The notes under the pieces: generated by a model
Databases searched by the model: none
The model's input: the letters and a program-made list of their open reading frames with translations, nothing else
What the model was told of the DNA's origin: nothing
Assembly (NCBI GenBank): GCA_017507215.1
Contig: JAFWBI010000007.1
Location: 29,760-93,759 of the forward strand
Origin: Clostridia bacterium
Lineage (GTDB): Bacteria; Bacillota; Clostridia; Christensenellales; UBA1242
Reading direction: 5' to 3'
Length of the DNA stretch: 64,000 nt
Program-made: the position numbers and the translations under genes
In this document: piece after piece, positions 1-8,600 of the stretch
How positions within the stretch are numbered: position 1 is the stretch's first letter
Layout: every line of letters begins with the position of its first letter

Positions 1-63
1 AGAGAAGAGTTTGAAAAGGAACTCAACATTCTTAAAGCTTATGTTGTTTCAAAGCATAGATAA
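1..63 (+). CDS. 3' end of a gene, product unknown
   Basis: Frame 1 is open from the window edge and reads twenty residues to a TAA stop at 61-63. The tail is charged and helical in character and starts REEFEKELN. It is too short to assign to a family. Its stop codon lies inside the hairpin of a strong terminator, so it is the last gene of its transcription unit. Confidence 0.6.
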   Translation, partial: REEFEKELNILKAYVVSKHR

Positions 64-79
64 CATCTATGCTTTTTTT
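53..79 (+). terminator. Rho-independent terminator
   Basis: A nine-base stem AGCATAGAT / ATCTATGCT with a three-base loop is followed by a run of seven T. It overlaps the stop codon of the gene entering from the left edge. Confidence 0.85.
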
Positions 80-111
80 GTGAAGATTTTTAAATGGGTG
101 CTTTATTTTGG

Positions 112-141
112 GTGACAAAATTGTGGCAAATAGTATATAAT
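112..141 (+). promoter_or_regulatory. Promoter of the GreA-like gene
   Basis: A -35-like GTGACA lies 18 bases before a perfect TATAAT at 136-141. The predicted transcript starts about 25 bases before the ATG at 173. Confidence 0.65.
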
Positions 142-172
142 ACTCGTGTAGTTTTTATGTGGCTGGTGAAAA

Positions 173-676
173 ATGTATAACGAACTTACAGAAATTGATA
201 TAAAGAAAATGAAAGAAGAAATCAACCACAGGGCAAATGTGCTTCGTCCACAGCTTTCAGATGATGTGAAAGAAGCTCGTTCGCTTGGTGACCTTTCTGA
301 AAATGCTGAGTATCGCAGCGCAAGACGTGCATTTGGCAGAAATGAAAGCAGAATCAGGTTTCTTCAAAAAATGATTCGAACAGCGAAAATTATTTCAACG
401 GAGTCTGCTGAAGATGAAGTTGGGCTGTTTGATAAAATCGAAGTTCTTTATGAAGACACTGGTGACATTGAAACTTTAATGATTTCAACAACCACAAGGC
501 TCGACCTTGAAAATGGAATCATAAGCAAAGAGTCGCCTTTTGGAAAGGCTGTTTTAGGAAAAAAAGTCGGGGACAGAATTTTTGTCAAAGTGAATCCTGA
601 ATTCAGCTACTACGTTGTGATTAAATCAATCACGAAAGGGAAAGACGACGAAAGCATACCACTTAATGGCTATTAA
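173..676 (+). CDS. GreA/GreB-family transcript cleavage factor (paralogue 1)
   Basis: This 167-residue protein has the two-domain GreA layout. Residues 1-75 form an N-terminal coiled coil carrying GDLSENAEY at 39-47, whose Asp and Glu enter the RNA polymerase secondary channel. The C-terminal FKBP-like domain contains SPFGKAVLGKKVGD. GreA proteins stimulate cleavage of backtracked RNA by RNA polymerase. A second, more standard 155-residue GreA is at 37031-37498, so this copy is a paralogue. It differs in its longer C-terminal tail and its Arg-rich stretch at residues 48-62. It has its own promoter, and the site before the ATG is a GGTGA-type ribosome binding site with short spacing. It may have a specialised role rather than being the main GreA. 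Confidence 0.88.
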   Translation: MYNELTEIDIKKMKEEINHRANVLRPQLSDDVKEARSLGDLSENAEYRSARRAFGRNESRIRFLQKMIRTAKIISTESAEDEVGLFDKIEVLYEDTGDIETLMISTTTRLDLENGIISKESPFGKAVLGKKVGDRIFVKVNPEFSYYVVIKSITKGKDDESIPLNGY

Positions 677-732
677 TAAAATTTTTTATGTGATTAAAAG
701 TGACAAATCTTTGATAAAATTAATAAAAGGGC

Positions 733-761
733 TTGCATAAATGATTTTATTTTGCTAGAAT
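733..761 (+). promoter_or_regulatory. Promoter of pflB
   Basis: TTGCAT and TAGAAT are separated by 17 bases. The untranslated leader of about 95 bases ends in a small AAGCAC/GTGCTT hairpin at 830-846, immediately before the AGGAG at 854-858. No clear Rex or FNR operator was recognised. Confidence 0.75.
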
Positions 762-863
762 ACTTTGGTGTGTGCGATTAAATTAATTTATTAATTTATA
801 TCATGACTCAGAAAAGTAATAACACAAACAAGCACAAAAAGTGCTTAAAATAAAGGAGAAATT

Positions 864-3113
864 ATGGAAGAAATTTTTGAAAAGGCATGGAGAGGATTTC
901 ATGGTGATTCTTGGAAAGAAGAAGCTGACCTTTCAAACTTCATTGTGAGAAACTTCACAGAATATAAAGGTGACGATTCATTCCTTGCAGGTCCAACTGA
1001 AAAAACAAAAGCAGTTTGGTCTAAATGTGAAAAACTCTTAGAAGAAGAAAACAAAAACGGGGGCTGCCTTGATGTTGAAACAAACATTTTAAGTGGCATC
1101 ACAGCATTTGCTCCTGGTTATATCGACAAAGAAAACGAAGTTATCGTTGGTCTTCAAACAGACGCTCCACTCAAACGTATCGTTAATATGTATGGTGGAA
1201 CAAAAATTGCTATGAAAGCTCTTGAAGCTCATGGCTACAAACTTAACGATGAAGTTTACAAACACTTCACAACTTACAGAAAAACACATAACGACGGTGT
1301 TTTCGATGCTTACACTCCATCAATCAGACGTGCTAGAAGCAATGGTCTTTTAACAGGTCTTCCAGATGGTTATGGCAGGGGAAGAATCATCGGAGATTAC
1401 AGAAGAATTGCTCTTTATGGTATCGACAAACTCATTGAATTTAAGAAGAAAGATTTAAACGGTGAATTCATTGATGAACAATACATTGAAGAAAGCATCA
1501 GACTTCGTGAAGAAATCAATGAACAAATCAGAGCTTTAGAAGCAATTAAGCAAATGGCTGCAAGCTATGGCTTTGATATTTCTAAACCAGCTCAAAACGC
1601 TAGAGAAGCTATGCAATGGGCATACTTTGGTTACCTTGCAGGTGCTAAAGAAAACAATGGTGCTGCAACTTCTATGGGAAGAAATGCAACTTTCTATGAT
1701 ATTTACATTGAAAGAGACCTTCAAGAAGGAACACTCACAGAAGAAGAAGCACAAGAACTTGTTGACCAATATGTTATCAAGCTCAGACTCATCAGACACC
1801 TTAGAACTCCAGATTATGATGAACTCTTCGCTGGCGACCCAACATGGGTTACTGAAGCTGTTGCTGGTATGGTTAACGAAAGCAAATCACTCACAACTAA
1901 AAACTCATTCAGATTCTTAAACACACTCATCAACTTGAACCCAAGTGCTGAGCCAAACCTTACAGTTTTGTGGTCTAAGGGTCTTCCAATGAACTTCAAA
2001 AAATATTGTGCAAAAATCTCAATCAAGACTGACTCAATTCAATATGAAGGCGACGACACAATGCGTCCAGGTTACGGTCATGACTACGCTATTGCTTGCT
2101 GCGTTTCAGCTATGAAACAAGGAAAGCAAATGCAATTCTTTGGTGCACGTTGCAACCTTGCAAAATCGCTTCTTTATGCAATCAACGGTGGTGTTGATGA
2201 AAAGAGTGGCAAGCTTGTTGTTGATGGACTTGAAAAGAACACTGAAGAAGTTTTAACTTATGACAAAGTTAGACGTGACTATAGCACAATGATTAAAAAG
2301 ATTGCAAAAATCTATGTTGATGCAAACAACATCATTCACTTCATGCACGATAAATATGCTTATGAAGCAAGCCAAATGGCTCTTCATGACACAGCTGTTG
2401 AAAGACTTATGGCTTTCGGTATCGCTGGTTTCTCTTGTGCAGTTGACTCACTTTCTGCAATCAGATATGCAAAAGTTAAGCCAATTAGAAACGAACAAGG
2501 AATTGCTGTTGACTTTGAAGTTGAAGGCGATTTCCCAAAATTTGGTAATGATGATGACAGAGTTGATATCATCGCTCAAGAACTCGTTCAAGAATTCTTC
2601 AATGCTATTGATTCACACAAGCTTTACAGAAATGCAAAACCAACACTTTCACTCTTAACCATCACATCAAACGTTATGTATGGTCAAAAGACTGGTAGCA
2701 CACCAGACGGAAGAAAAGCTGGTGAAGCATTTGCTCCTGGTGCGAACCCAATGCATGGCAGAGATTCAAGTGGTGCTCTTGCTTCACTTAACTCTGTTGC
2801 AAAAATCAAATATGAACACTGCTGTCAAGACGGTATTTCAAACACATTCTCAATTGTTCCAAGTGCTCTTGGAAACAATGAAGATGAACAAGTTGAAAAC
2901 CTTGTTTCAATCATTGATGGTTACTTTGCTCAAGGCGCTCAACACATCAACGTTAACGTGTTTAACAGAGATTTGCTTATCGACGCTATGAACAATCCTT
3001 GGAAATATCCAAACCTTACAATTCGTGTTTCTGGTTATGCTGTTAACTTCAACAAGCTCGACAGAGCTCACCAAGAAGAAGTTATTGCTAGAACATTCCA
3101 CGAAAAACGCTAA
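864..3113 (+). CDS. pflB: Formate C-acetyltransferase (pyruvate formate-lyase)
   Basis: This enzyme converts pyruvate and CoA to acetyl-CoA and formate by a glycyl-radical mechanism in the anaerobic cytoplasm. The protein has 749 residues, close to the family norm of about 750-760. The adjacent catalytic cysteines are Cys412-Cys413 in IACCVSAM. The radical loop near the C-terminus is RVSGYAV, with the radical glycine at about residue 724. The start is fixed by AGGAG nine bases upstream. Its activating enzyme follows 86 bases downstream, after a hairpin that probably lowers read-through. Codon use is strongly biased, as expected for a highly expressed gene. Confidence 0.98.
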   Translation: MEEIFEKAWRGFHGDSWKEEADLSNFIVRNFTEYKGDDSFLAGPTEKTKAVWSKCEKLLEEENKNGGCLDVETNILSGITAFAPGYIDKENEVIVGLQTDAPLKRIVNMYGGTKIAMKALEAHGYKLNDEVYKHFTTYRKTHNDGVFDAYTPSIRRARSNGLLTGLPDGYGRGRIIGDYRRIALYGIDKLIEFKKKDLNGEFIDEQYIEESIRLREEINEQIRALEAIKQMAASYGFDISKPAQNAREAMQWAYFGYLAGAKENNGAATSMGRNATFYDIYIERDLQEGTLTEEEAQELVDQYVIKLRLIRHLRTPDYDELFAGDPTWVTEAVAGMVNESKSLTTKNSFRFLNTLINLNPSAEPNLTVLWSKGLPMNFKKYCAKISIKTDSIQYEGDDTMRPGYGHDYAIACCVSAMKQGKQMQFFGARCNLAKSLLYAINGGVDEKSGKLVVDGLEKNTEEVLTYDKVRRDYSTMIKKIAKIYVDANNIIHFMHDKYAYEASQMALHDTAVERLMAFGIAGFSCAVDSLSAIRYAKVKPIRNEQGIAVDFEVEGDFPKFGNDDDRVDIIAQELVQEFFNAIDSHKLYRNAKPTLSLLTITSNVMYGQKTGSTPDGRKAGEAFAPGANPMHGRDSSGALASLNSVAKIKYEHCCQDGISNTFSIVPSALGNNEDEQVENLVSIIDGYFAQGAQHINVNVFNRDLLIDAMNNPWKYPNLTIRVSGYAVNFNKLDRAHQEEVIARTFHEKR

Positions 3114-3124
3114 TTTTAATTATT

Positions 3125-3174
3125 AGAATTGCTCAGATAACTCTTTTTTAAAGTTGTTTGGGCAATTTTATTTA
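3125..3174 (+). terminator. Intra-operon hairpin between pflB and pflA
   Basis: Bases 3127-3142 and 3152-3167 pair without a mismatch over 16 positions, allowing G-U pairs, around a T-rich loop. A TTATTT run follows. No separate promoter was seen before pflA, so this looks like a partial terminator that adjusts the ratio of enzyme to activase. It could also stabilise the pflB message. Confidence 0.7.
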
Positions 3175-3199
3175 AAAATAAAAATCCAAAAGGAAAAGT

Positions 3200-3895
3200 A
3201 TGAACGGAAAAATAACTGACATTGAATCTATGGGCTCTGCTGATGGTCCGGGGGTTAGATTGGTTGTGTTTATGGCTGGTTGCAAACTTAGGTGTTTGTA
3301 TTGCCACAACCCTGAAACTTGGACTGATAAAGATGCAAAAACAATCACAGCTGAAGAGATTCTTCAAAGATTCAAAAAATATGAAACATATTATGGTGAA
3401 CATGGTGGCGTGACATTCAGTGGTGGTGAACCACTTTTACAGTCAGAATTTTTGCTTGAAGCAATTAAACTTTTGAAGGCAAATGGCGTTCATGTCACAA
3501 TCGACACATGTGGCGTGGCTGACGGATACGACGAAGTTTTAGACCTTGTTGACCTTGTGATTTTAGACATAAAAGCTGTTGAGAGAGATGAATATAAGTT
3601 TATCACTGGCAGAGAATTTGATGACTTTGAAAACTTTTTGAAGTCTTGCATCAGCAAAAACAAAAAGCTTTGGCTTAGGCAAGTTATTGTTCCGGGAATC
3701 AATGATGACGAAGCTCACGTGTTAAAGCTTAAAAAGTTTGCCAAAAACATTCCAAATGTTGAAAGAATTGAACTTTTGCCATATCACTCGATGGGAAAGT
3801 CAAAATATGAAAAACTTGGAATTGAATATAGGCTTGGTGACACGCCAAATATGGATAAAGAGCTCACAAAAAAACTTGAAGATATGCTTAAATAA
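3200..3895 (+). CDS. pflA: Pyruvate formate-lyase activating enzyme (radical SAM)
   Basis: This radical SAM enzyme installs the glycyl radical on PflB. The protein has 231 residues with the cluster motif CxxxCxxC at Cys28, Cys32 and Cys35 and the SAM-binding GGEP motif at 75-78. There is no extra ferredoxin insert, so it is the short PflA class rather than the longer class that activates diol dehydratase-type enzymes. An AAAAGGAAAA site precedes the ATG. It sits directly after pflB, its expected substrate, and is followed by a strong terminator, so the two genes form a self-contained unit. Confidence 0.97.
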   Translation: MNGKITDIESMGSADGPGVRLVVFMAGCKLRCLYCHNPETWTDKDAKTITAEEILQRFKKYETYYGEHGGVTFSGGEPLLQSEFLLEAIKLLKANGVHVTIDTCGVADGYDEVLDLVDLVILDIKAVERDEYKFITGREFDDFENFLKSCISKNKKLWLRQVIVPGINDDEAHVLKLKKFAKNIPNVERIELLPYHSMGKSKYEKLGIEYRLGDTPNMDKELTKKLEDMLK

Positions 3896-3920
3896 AAGAA
3901 CGCAATTTGCGTTCTTTTTT
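3896..3920 (+). terminator. Rho-independent terminator after pflA
   Basis: Stem AAGAACGCA / TGCGTTCTT with a three-base loop, followed by a T run. Confidence 0.88.
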
Positions 3921-3930
3921 ATTGTTTTAA

Positions 3931-3959
3931 TTGAAAAACGTATGTGTATATTATATAAT
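3931..3959 (+). promoter_or_regulatory. Consensus promoter with predicted leaderless start
   Basis: TTGAAA and TATAAT are exactly 17 bases apart. The expected +1 position, seven bases after the end of the -10 box, is 3966, which is the A of the downstream ATG. No ribosome binding site precedes that ATG. Confidence 0.8.
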
Positions 3960-3965
3960 TAGTGT

Positions 3966-4160
3966 ATGGAAAATATTGAAATTGATGAAAAAGAATTAAT
4001 TGAAAAACTTGAAAAAGTGGAAGCAAAAAAACAAGAAATCAACAACAAACTCAAAAATATGACAGAAGAAGAACTTGCAAACTATATGATGCAATCTATC
4101 AACGAAAGTGTTGAGTTTGCAAAGAAAAACGATATTGAAATTGTTGAGTGTGGAGATTAA
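3966..4160 (+). CDS. Small acidic helical protein upstream of a PIN-domain gene
   Basis: This 64-residue protein is rich in Glu and Lys and is predicted to be almost entirely helical, with the segment NMTEEELANYMMQSI in the middle. I do not recognise a family. It is the first gene of a three-gene operon, and the ribosome binding site of the next gene, GGAG at 4152-4155, lies inside its last codons. A small protein coupled to a PIN ribonuclease suggests an antitoxin role, but no DNA-binding fold typical of VapB is visible, so that is only inference. The start coincides with the predicted transcription start. Confidence 0.7.
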   Translation: MENIEIDEKELIEKLEKVEAKKQEINNKLKNMTEEELANYMMQSINESVEFAKKNDIEIVECGD

Positions 4161-4162
4161 TC

Positions 4163-4831
4163 ATGAAAGAATTTAAAAATGAAAATTTTCGCACGATTGT
4201 TGCAGTTGATACGAATGTGTTTTTTGCTATTGTTTCTACAAATGAAAATTTCAAGCCTAAAAAAAGTGACAAAAATGGGTTTTACAACACCATTAGGTCA
4301 CTTAAAAGAAAGTGCATAAATGGCTCGCTTAAAATTGCAATTTTGCCACAAGTTTTTGAAGAAATAAAGGGTAATTTAGACAGCAGAGAGCGTGAGTTTT
4401 TGGAAAATTATTGTGTGTTTGTCGAGCCAAAAAACAAGGCTGATTTTGCCAAAAAATCGGTTGTTTTGGCGCTTGATTATATCAGAAAAGAAGCAATGGA
4501 AGATGAAAACGAAAATGGTTTTCCAACTTCAGATGCAATCATCATGGCGCAGGCTTCGGTTTCAGGATTGAATCTCGTCACATCAAATCACAAGCACTTT
4601 TTGTATTATTCAAAGTTTATAAACAAAAAGAGAAAAGAAGTTGTGAGAACAAGAGCAGATGATATTGAAGAAATAAACTCAAGGCATGGGCTCTATTTTG
4701 AAATGAAAAATGGTGATACATTTGTGCCAAGACCATATTCGCCAGCAGAATATTTTGAACTTTATAAAAATGGTCCATTTTATGAGCAGGGCAAATATGA
4801 TGAAATTGATTTAATTCAAAAGGATTTATAG
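4163..4831 (+). CDS. PIN-domain protein, putative ribonuclease
   Basis: This 222-residue protein has PIN-like metal-binding positions: Asp16 in VAVDTNVFF, the acidic pair in VFEEIKGN, and Asp124 in PTSDAIIMAQ. The last region reads VTSNHKHF, with Asn142 where many PIN nucleases have Asp. PIN domains cut single-stranded RNA using metal ions. The ATG at 4163 is chosen over an in-frame ATG at 4148, because a GGAG lies eight bases upstream of 4163 and 4148 has none. The gene starts two bases after its small upstream neighbour, which suggests translational coupling. The C-terminal 70 residues, containing PRPYSPAEYF, extend beyond a minimal PIN domain of about 130 residues. A toxin-antitoxin pair is possible but unproven. 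Confidence 0.72.
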   Translation: MKEFKNENFRTIVAVDTNVFFAIVSTNENFKPKKSDKNGFYNTIRSLKRKCINGSLKIAILPQVFEEIKGNLDSREREFLENYCVFVEPKNKADFAKKSVVLALDYIRKEAMEDENENGFPTSDAIIMAQASVSGLNLVTSNHKHFLYYSKFINKKRKEVVRTRADDIEEINSRHGLYFEMKNGDTFVPRPYSPAEYFELYKNGPFYEQGKYDEIDLIQKDL

Positions 4832-4833
4832 AT

Positions 4834-5544
4834 ATGAAACTTTTACTATGTTCAGATTACTCAGGAGTTGGGTATAAATTTATAAACAAGTTTTTTGATA
4901 AAACAGAAGGGCTCACATGTTTGTTTGTTGGCTATGCTCAAGATGACCCATATGAGCTTCAAAGTGGAACGGCTGTGAAGTTTCGAGAAATGGGTGTCAA
5001 AGTGATTTCTCTTCAAGAAGGTTATCGTTTTGAAGATGAAATTGACATTGTTTTTGTGCGTGGTGGAAACACAACAAGACTTGTTCATCATCTTTTAAAA
5101 TTTAATCAATTTGAAAAAGTTAAAGAGCTTGTCGAGAAAAAGGGTGCAGTTTATATCGGCAGCAGTGCAGGGTCGGTTCTTGCAGGAAGTGACACTGAAT
5201 ATTGTCTTAGAAGTGAGCCTTATGATTATGATGTGAAAGGTGAGTTTGGCGAAAATGCACTCAAGGGTTTTGGCTGGATTGACAAAATGGTTTTTGTGCA
5301 CACCACACCAAACAGAATGTGCTACTCAGACGAGATGCAAAATGAAAATGATTTTTTCATCACGCCAGACACTTTTTGTTATCCGGCTCATATGGAAGAG
5401 ATTGAAATTTATGACAAGTCACTTTATATTGAAATTGGAAACGAACAGGCGCTTTATGTAAGTGGAGAAGATAGAGAACTTTTAACAGATGATTGGAGCT
5501 CTCTTGAATTTAGAGTTTTAGACTATCTTCAACAACAAGATTAA
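4834..5544 (+). CDS. Peptidase E-like (family S51) hydrolase
   Basis: This 236-residue protein has the class I glutamine amidotransferase-like fold of S51 peptidases. RGGNTTRL at about 76-83 is the oxyanion region, and YIGSSAGS carries the nucleophile elbow with Ser111. Peptidase E releases N-terminal Asp from dipeptides. Other members of this fold, such as cyanophycinase, also use Ser. It begins two bases after the PIN gene, with AAAAGGA as ribosome binding site, so it belongs to the same operon. The functional link to the PIN protein is unclear. Confidence 0.82.
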   Translation: MKLLLCSDYSGVGYKFINKFFDKTEGLTCLFVGYAQDDPYELQSGTAVKFREMGVKVISLQEGYRFEDEIDIVFVRGGNTTRLVHHLLKFNQFEKVKELVEKKGAVYIGSSAGSVLAGSDTEYCLRSEPYDYDVKGEFGENALKGFGWIDKMVFVHTTPNRMCYSDEMQNENDFFITPDTFCYPAHMEEIEIYDKSLYIEIGNEQALYVSGEDRELLTDDWSSLEFRVLDYLQQQD

Positions 5545-5603
5545 AAAACGCAAAATTCTTCAAAAATGCTGAAAATTTGGGGTGTTATGTGACGCATAAT
5601 ACC

Positions 5604-5621
5604 AAAAATCTGCGATTTTTT
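5604..5621 (+). terminator. Weak AT-rich terminator candidate
   Basis: Stem AAAAATC / GATTTTT with a three-base loop, ending in T. It lies in the 106-base gap after the peptidase E-like gene. The stem is weak, so this is tentative. Confidence 0.35.
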
Positions 5622-5650
5622 AAAAACAAAAACAGTAAAGGAGCAAATCT

Positions 5651-8600
5651 ATGAATGATAAGGCTAATGAAAAAACGCAATCAAAAAACAATCGAAAAAA
5701 AATAATTGTTTCAATTTCGGTAGCGCTTGCAGTGGTGTTGATTTCTTTGGTGTCAGCGCTTTGTTATGTGTTTGTTCCAAGAAATCCAAAAATTGAAAGT
5801 TCGAGCGTTTTGGATATTGACCCAGAAACAAAAGTGGCAACTTGTGTGGTTGATAATGAAACAGAAATGTTTTCTTTTGATGGGGTTATAAAAGTTCCAA
5901 AAAACAACGACTGGTTTTTATATAAAGACATTGAAGGCGTAGATGAAATAAAAACAAAACAAGTTGAGCTTGAGCCTGGTGACAACACTTTTTATTTGAT
6001 GGTTGAAAACTCTGCTGGAAAGAAAGAATTTTATGTGGTCACAATCAGAAGAAAACCACTTTATGAAGTGACATTCAACACAAACGGTGGCTCGTTGATT
6101 AACGCACAGGAAATTGAAGAAGGGTTGACTGTTGAACTTTCAGAAATCCCAACCAAAAAAGGTTACACATTTGCAGGTTGGTTTGTTGATGAAGATTTAA
6201 CAACTGAGTTTGAAGCAAATTCTGTGGTGGCAAATGATTTGATTTTATATGCAAAGTGGAATGTTGTAGATTATTCTATCACATATCACTTAAACGGTGG
6301 CACAAATAGCGAATTGAATCCACAAACATACACAATTAATGATGAAATTATTTTTGCAGAGCCAACGAAAACTGATAGTTTATTTATTGGTTGGTTTGCA
6401 GACAGCGATTTGACAAATCCAATTACAAAAATCGAAACTGAAACAACTGGAAATGTTGAGATTTGGGCAGGTTGGTACCATGAAAAATGTTTTGTTAGTT
6501 TTGATGCAAATGGTGGTGAAGTTGAAACAAATGAAATGCTTGTGAACAAAAATGAATATTGTGTTTTGCCGGTGCCAACAAATGCTGGGCATGAGTTTGC
6601 TGGTTGGTATAACGGAAAAGAATTGCTCACCGATATTCACGGAAACACGCTTAGAAGCATTGGTGAAAACGAAGTTTTAAATTTAACTGCGCATTGGGAC
6701 GACACTTCAACTGTTACATTTGAAACAAATGGTGGAACGCCTGTTGCAGAGCTTAGTTTTATCACTGGTTCAGATATCATTTTGCCAGCAAATCCAACAA
6801 AATATGGTTATGTGTTTGACGGGTGGTTTTACGATAATGGTTATTTTTTAGAAGAATTGAAAGAAACAACGGTTATGTTAAACAAAAACATAATTCTTTA
6901 TGCAAAGTGGGTTGATTACACCTTTGAAATCAAGCACTCAAACAAGGTTGCAATCAGCGTTAACGACACACTCAGCTCGGCACTTTTCGAAGCGATTGCA
7001 ATCGACAATGCAGGAAACACCTTTGCTGTTTCAGTTGAAAACTTAACAGGAACGCAAAATGCAGGTGACGTTATTGAAATCAAGTTCACAGCAAATGGGC
7101 TTTATGGTGAAATTGTAACTGAAACTATTAAAAATGTTAAAGTTTATGAAAATATTGAAATAACTTATAACCGTGAAGAGTTGTTTATTTATGAAAGTGA
7201 GCAATTTGAAGACTTTGTGGTTGCAACTGACGAATTTGAAGAAGATGCAGAAATTGTTGTTCAAATCGTTGATGGTGAGTTTGCTGCAGGAAATGTTGTG
7301 ACAATCAATGTGACAGCAACTGACGTGGCAGGAAACACAAAACAAAAGCAGTTCACACTTGATGTTTTATCAACTTCGCAAGTTTATGTTTCAATGTTTG
7401 ATGAAGTGAATGATTTGAAATTTGACTATGAAATTATTGAAACAAATCAGGATTTTGAGCTTGGCGAATCATACGTGATTTATGACGATTCAAGCAAAAT
7501 TTACACCGATGCAGAAGGAAAATCAATTCTTCAATTTGAAGGCAAGGGTTATCGAAAAGTTTATGTTGATAATTCACGTGCAATCAAAACAGTTGAGCAT
7601 TTGAAGGCAATAAGTGGGGCAACTTTAGACGGAAAAATTGTTCTTCTTGACAACATTGACCTTAACGGCGAAGAATGGCAGCCTATTGTTGAGTTTAAAA
7701 ATGGAATTTTTAATGGAAATGGGTTTGTTGTTTCAAACTTTAAAATTACAACCGGAAGACAATGGAATGGATTTTTTGGTATAATTTCTAATTCAACAAT
7801 AGAAAAATTAGGACTTGAAAACTTTGTTATTGATAATGAATATAAAAGTGGATGTGATGTTGGTGGATTAGTTGGAGAAGTTAAGTCATCAACAACCATT
7901 AAAAATTGTTATTCAACCGGAAGTATTTCAATTTCAGGAGATTATAATTATTTTTATATTGGTGGATTAATTGGTGAAATTTTTGGTTCAAATGTTAATA
8001 TAACGAATAGTTATGCTACTGGAGATGTTGAAATTTTTGTAACACAAAGATCTGCTTTCGCAGGTGGCTTGGTGGGGTATTCTTCTTCAACATTTGAAAT
8101 TTTAAATTGTTACGCTACAGGAGATGTATCTGCAGAATCTGAGCAAAGTTATGCTTATGCAGGTGGCTTGGTTGGACATACATCCAATTCAACCAAGTCT
8201 GCCACAATAAAAAACAGTTACGCAACTGGGGAAATTTCTGCAGTCAATACTGATTTAACAGGTTCAACTTATATTGGCAGACTTTATGCTTCTGGAAACC
8301 CTGAAGTTGTTGGTTGCTATGAATTGATGGGGGCTATAAAAATAAATGCGAAGGAAGACTTAACTAAATATTCAAATTATACTTCGGTTGTGGAAAGTTT
8401 TGAGCTTATGTCAGATATTGACTTAGAAGGTGCAGAATGGATTCCAATTAATCTTTTAGGTGGAAGTTTTAATGGAAATGGATTTGTTATTTCAAACTTT
8501 AAAATTACAACCGGAAGACAATGGAATGGATTTTTCAGCAGTGTATCTAATTCAACGATAAAAAATCTTGGGCTTGAGAGTTTTACTATAAACTATGAAT

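Noticed and set aside
777-863. A possible Rex or FNR operator before pflB
   Set aside because: No TTGTGA-N-TCACAA-type palindrome was found; the A/T-rich inverted stretches are too weak.
1567-1920. A 117-codon alternative plus-strand frame inside pflB
   Set aside because: It is a shadow frame within an intact, highly conserved gene and has no ribosome binding site.
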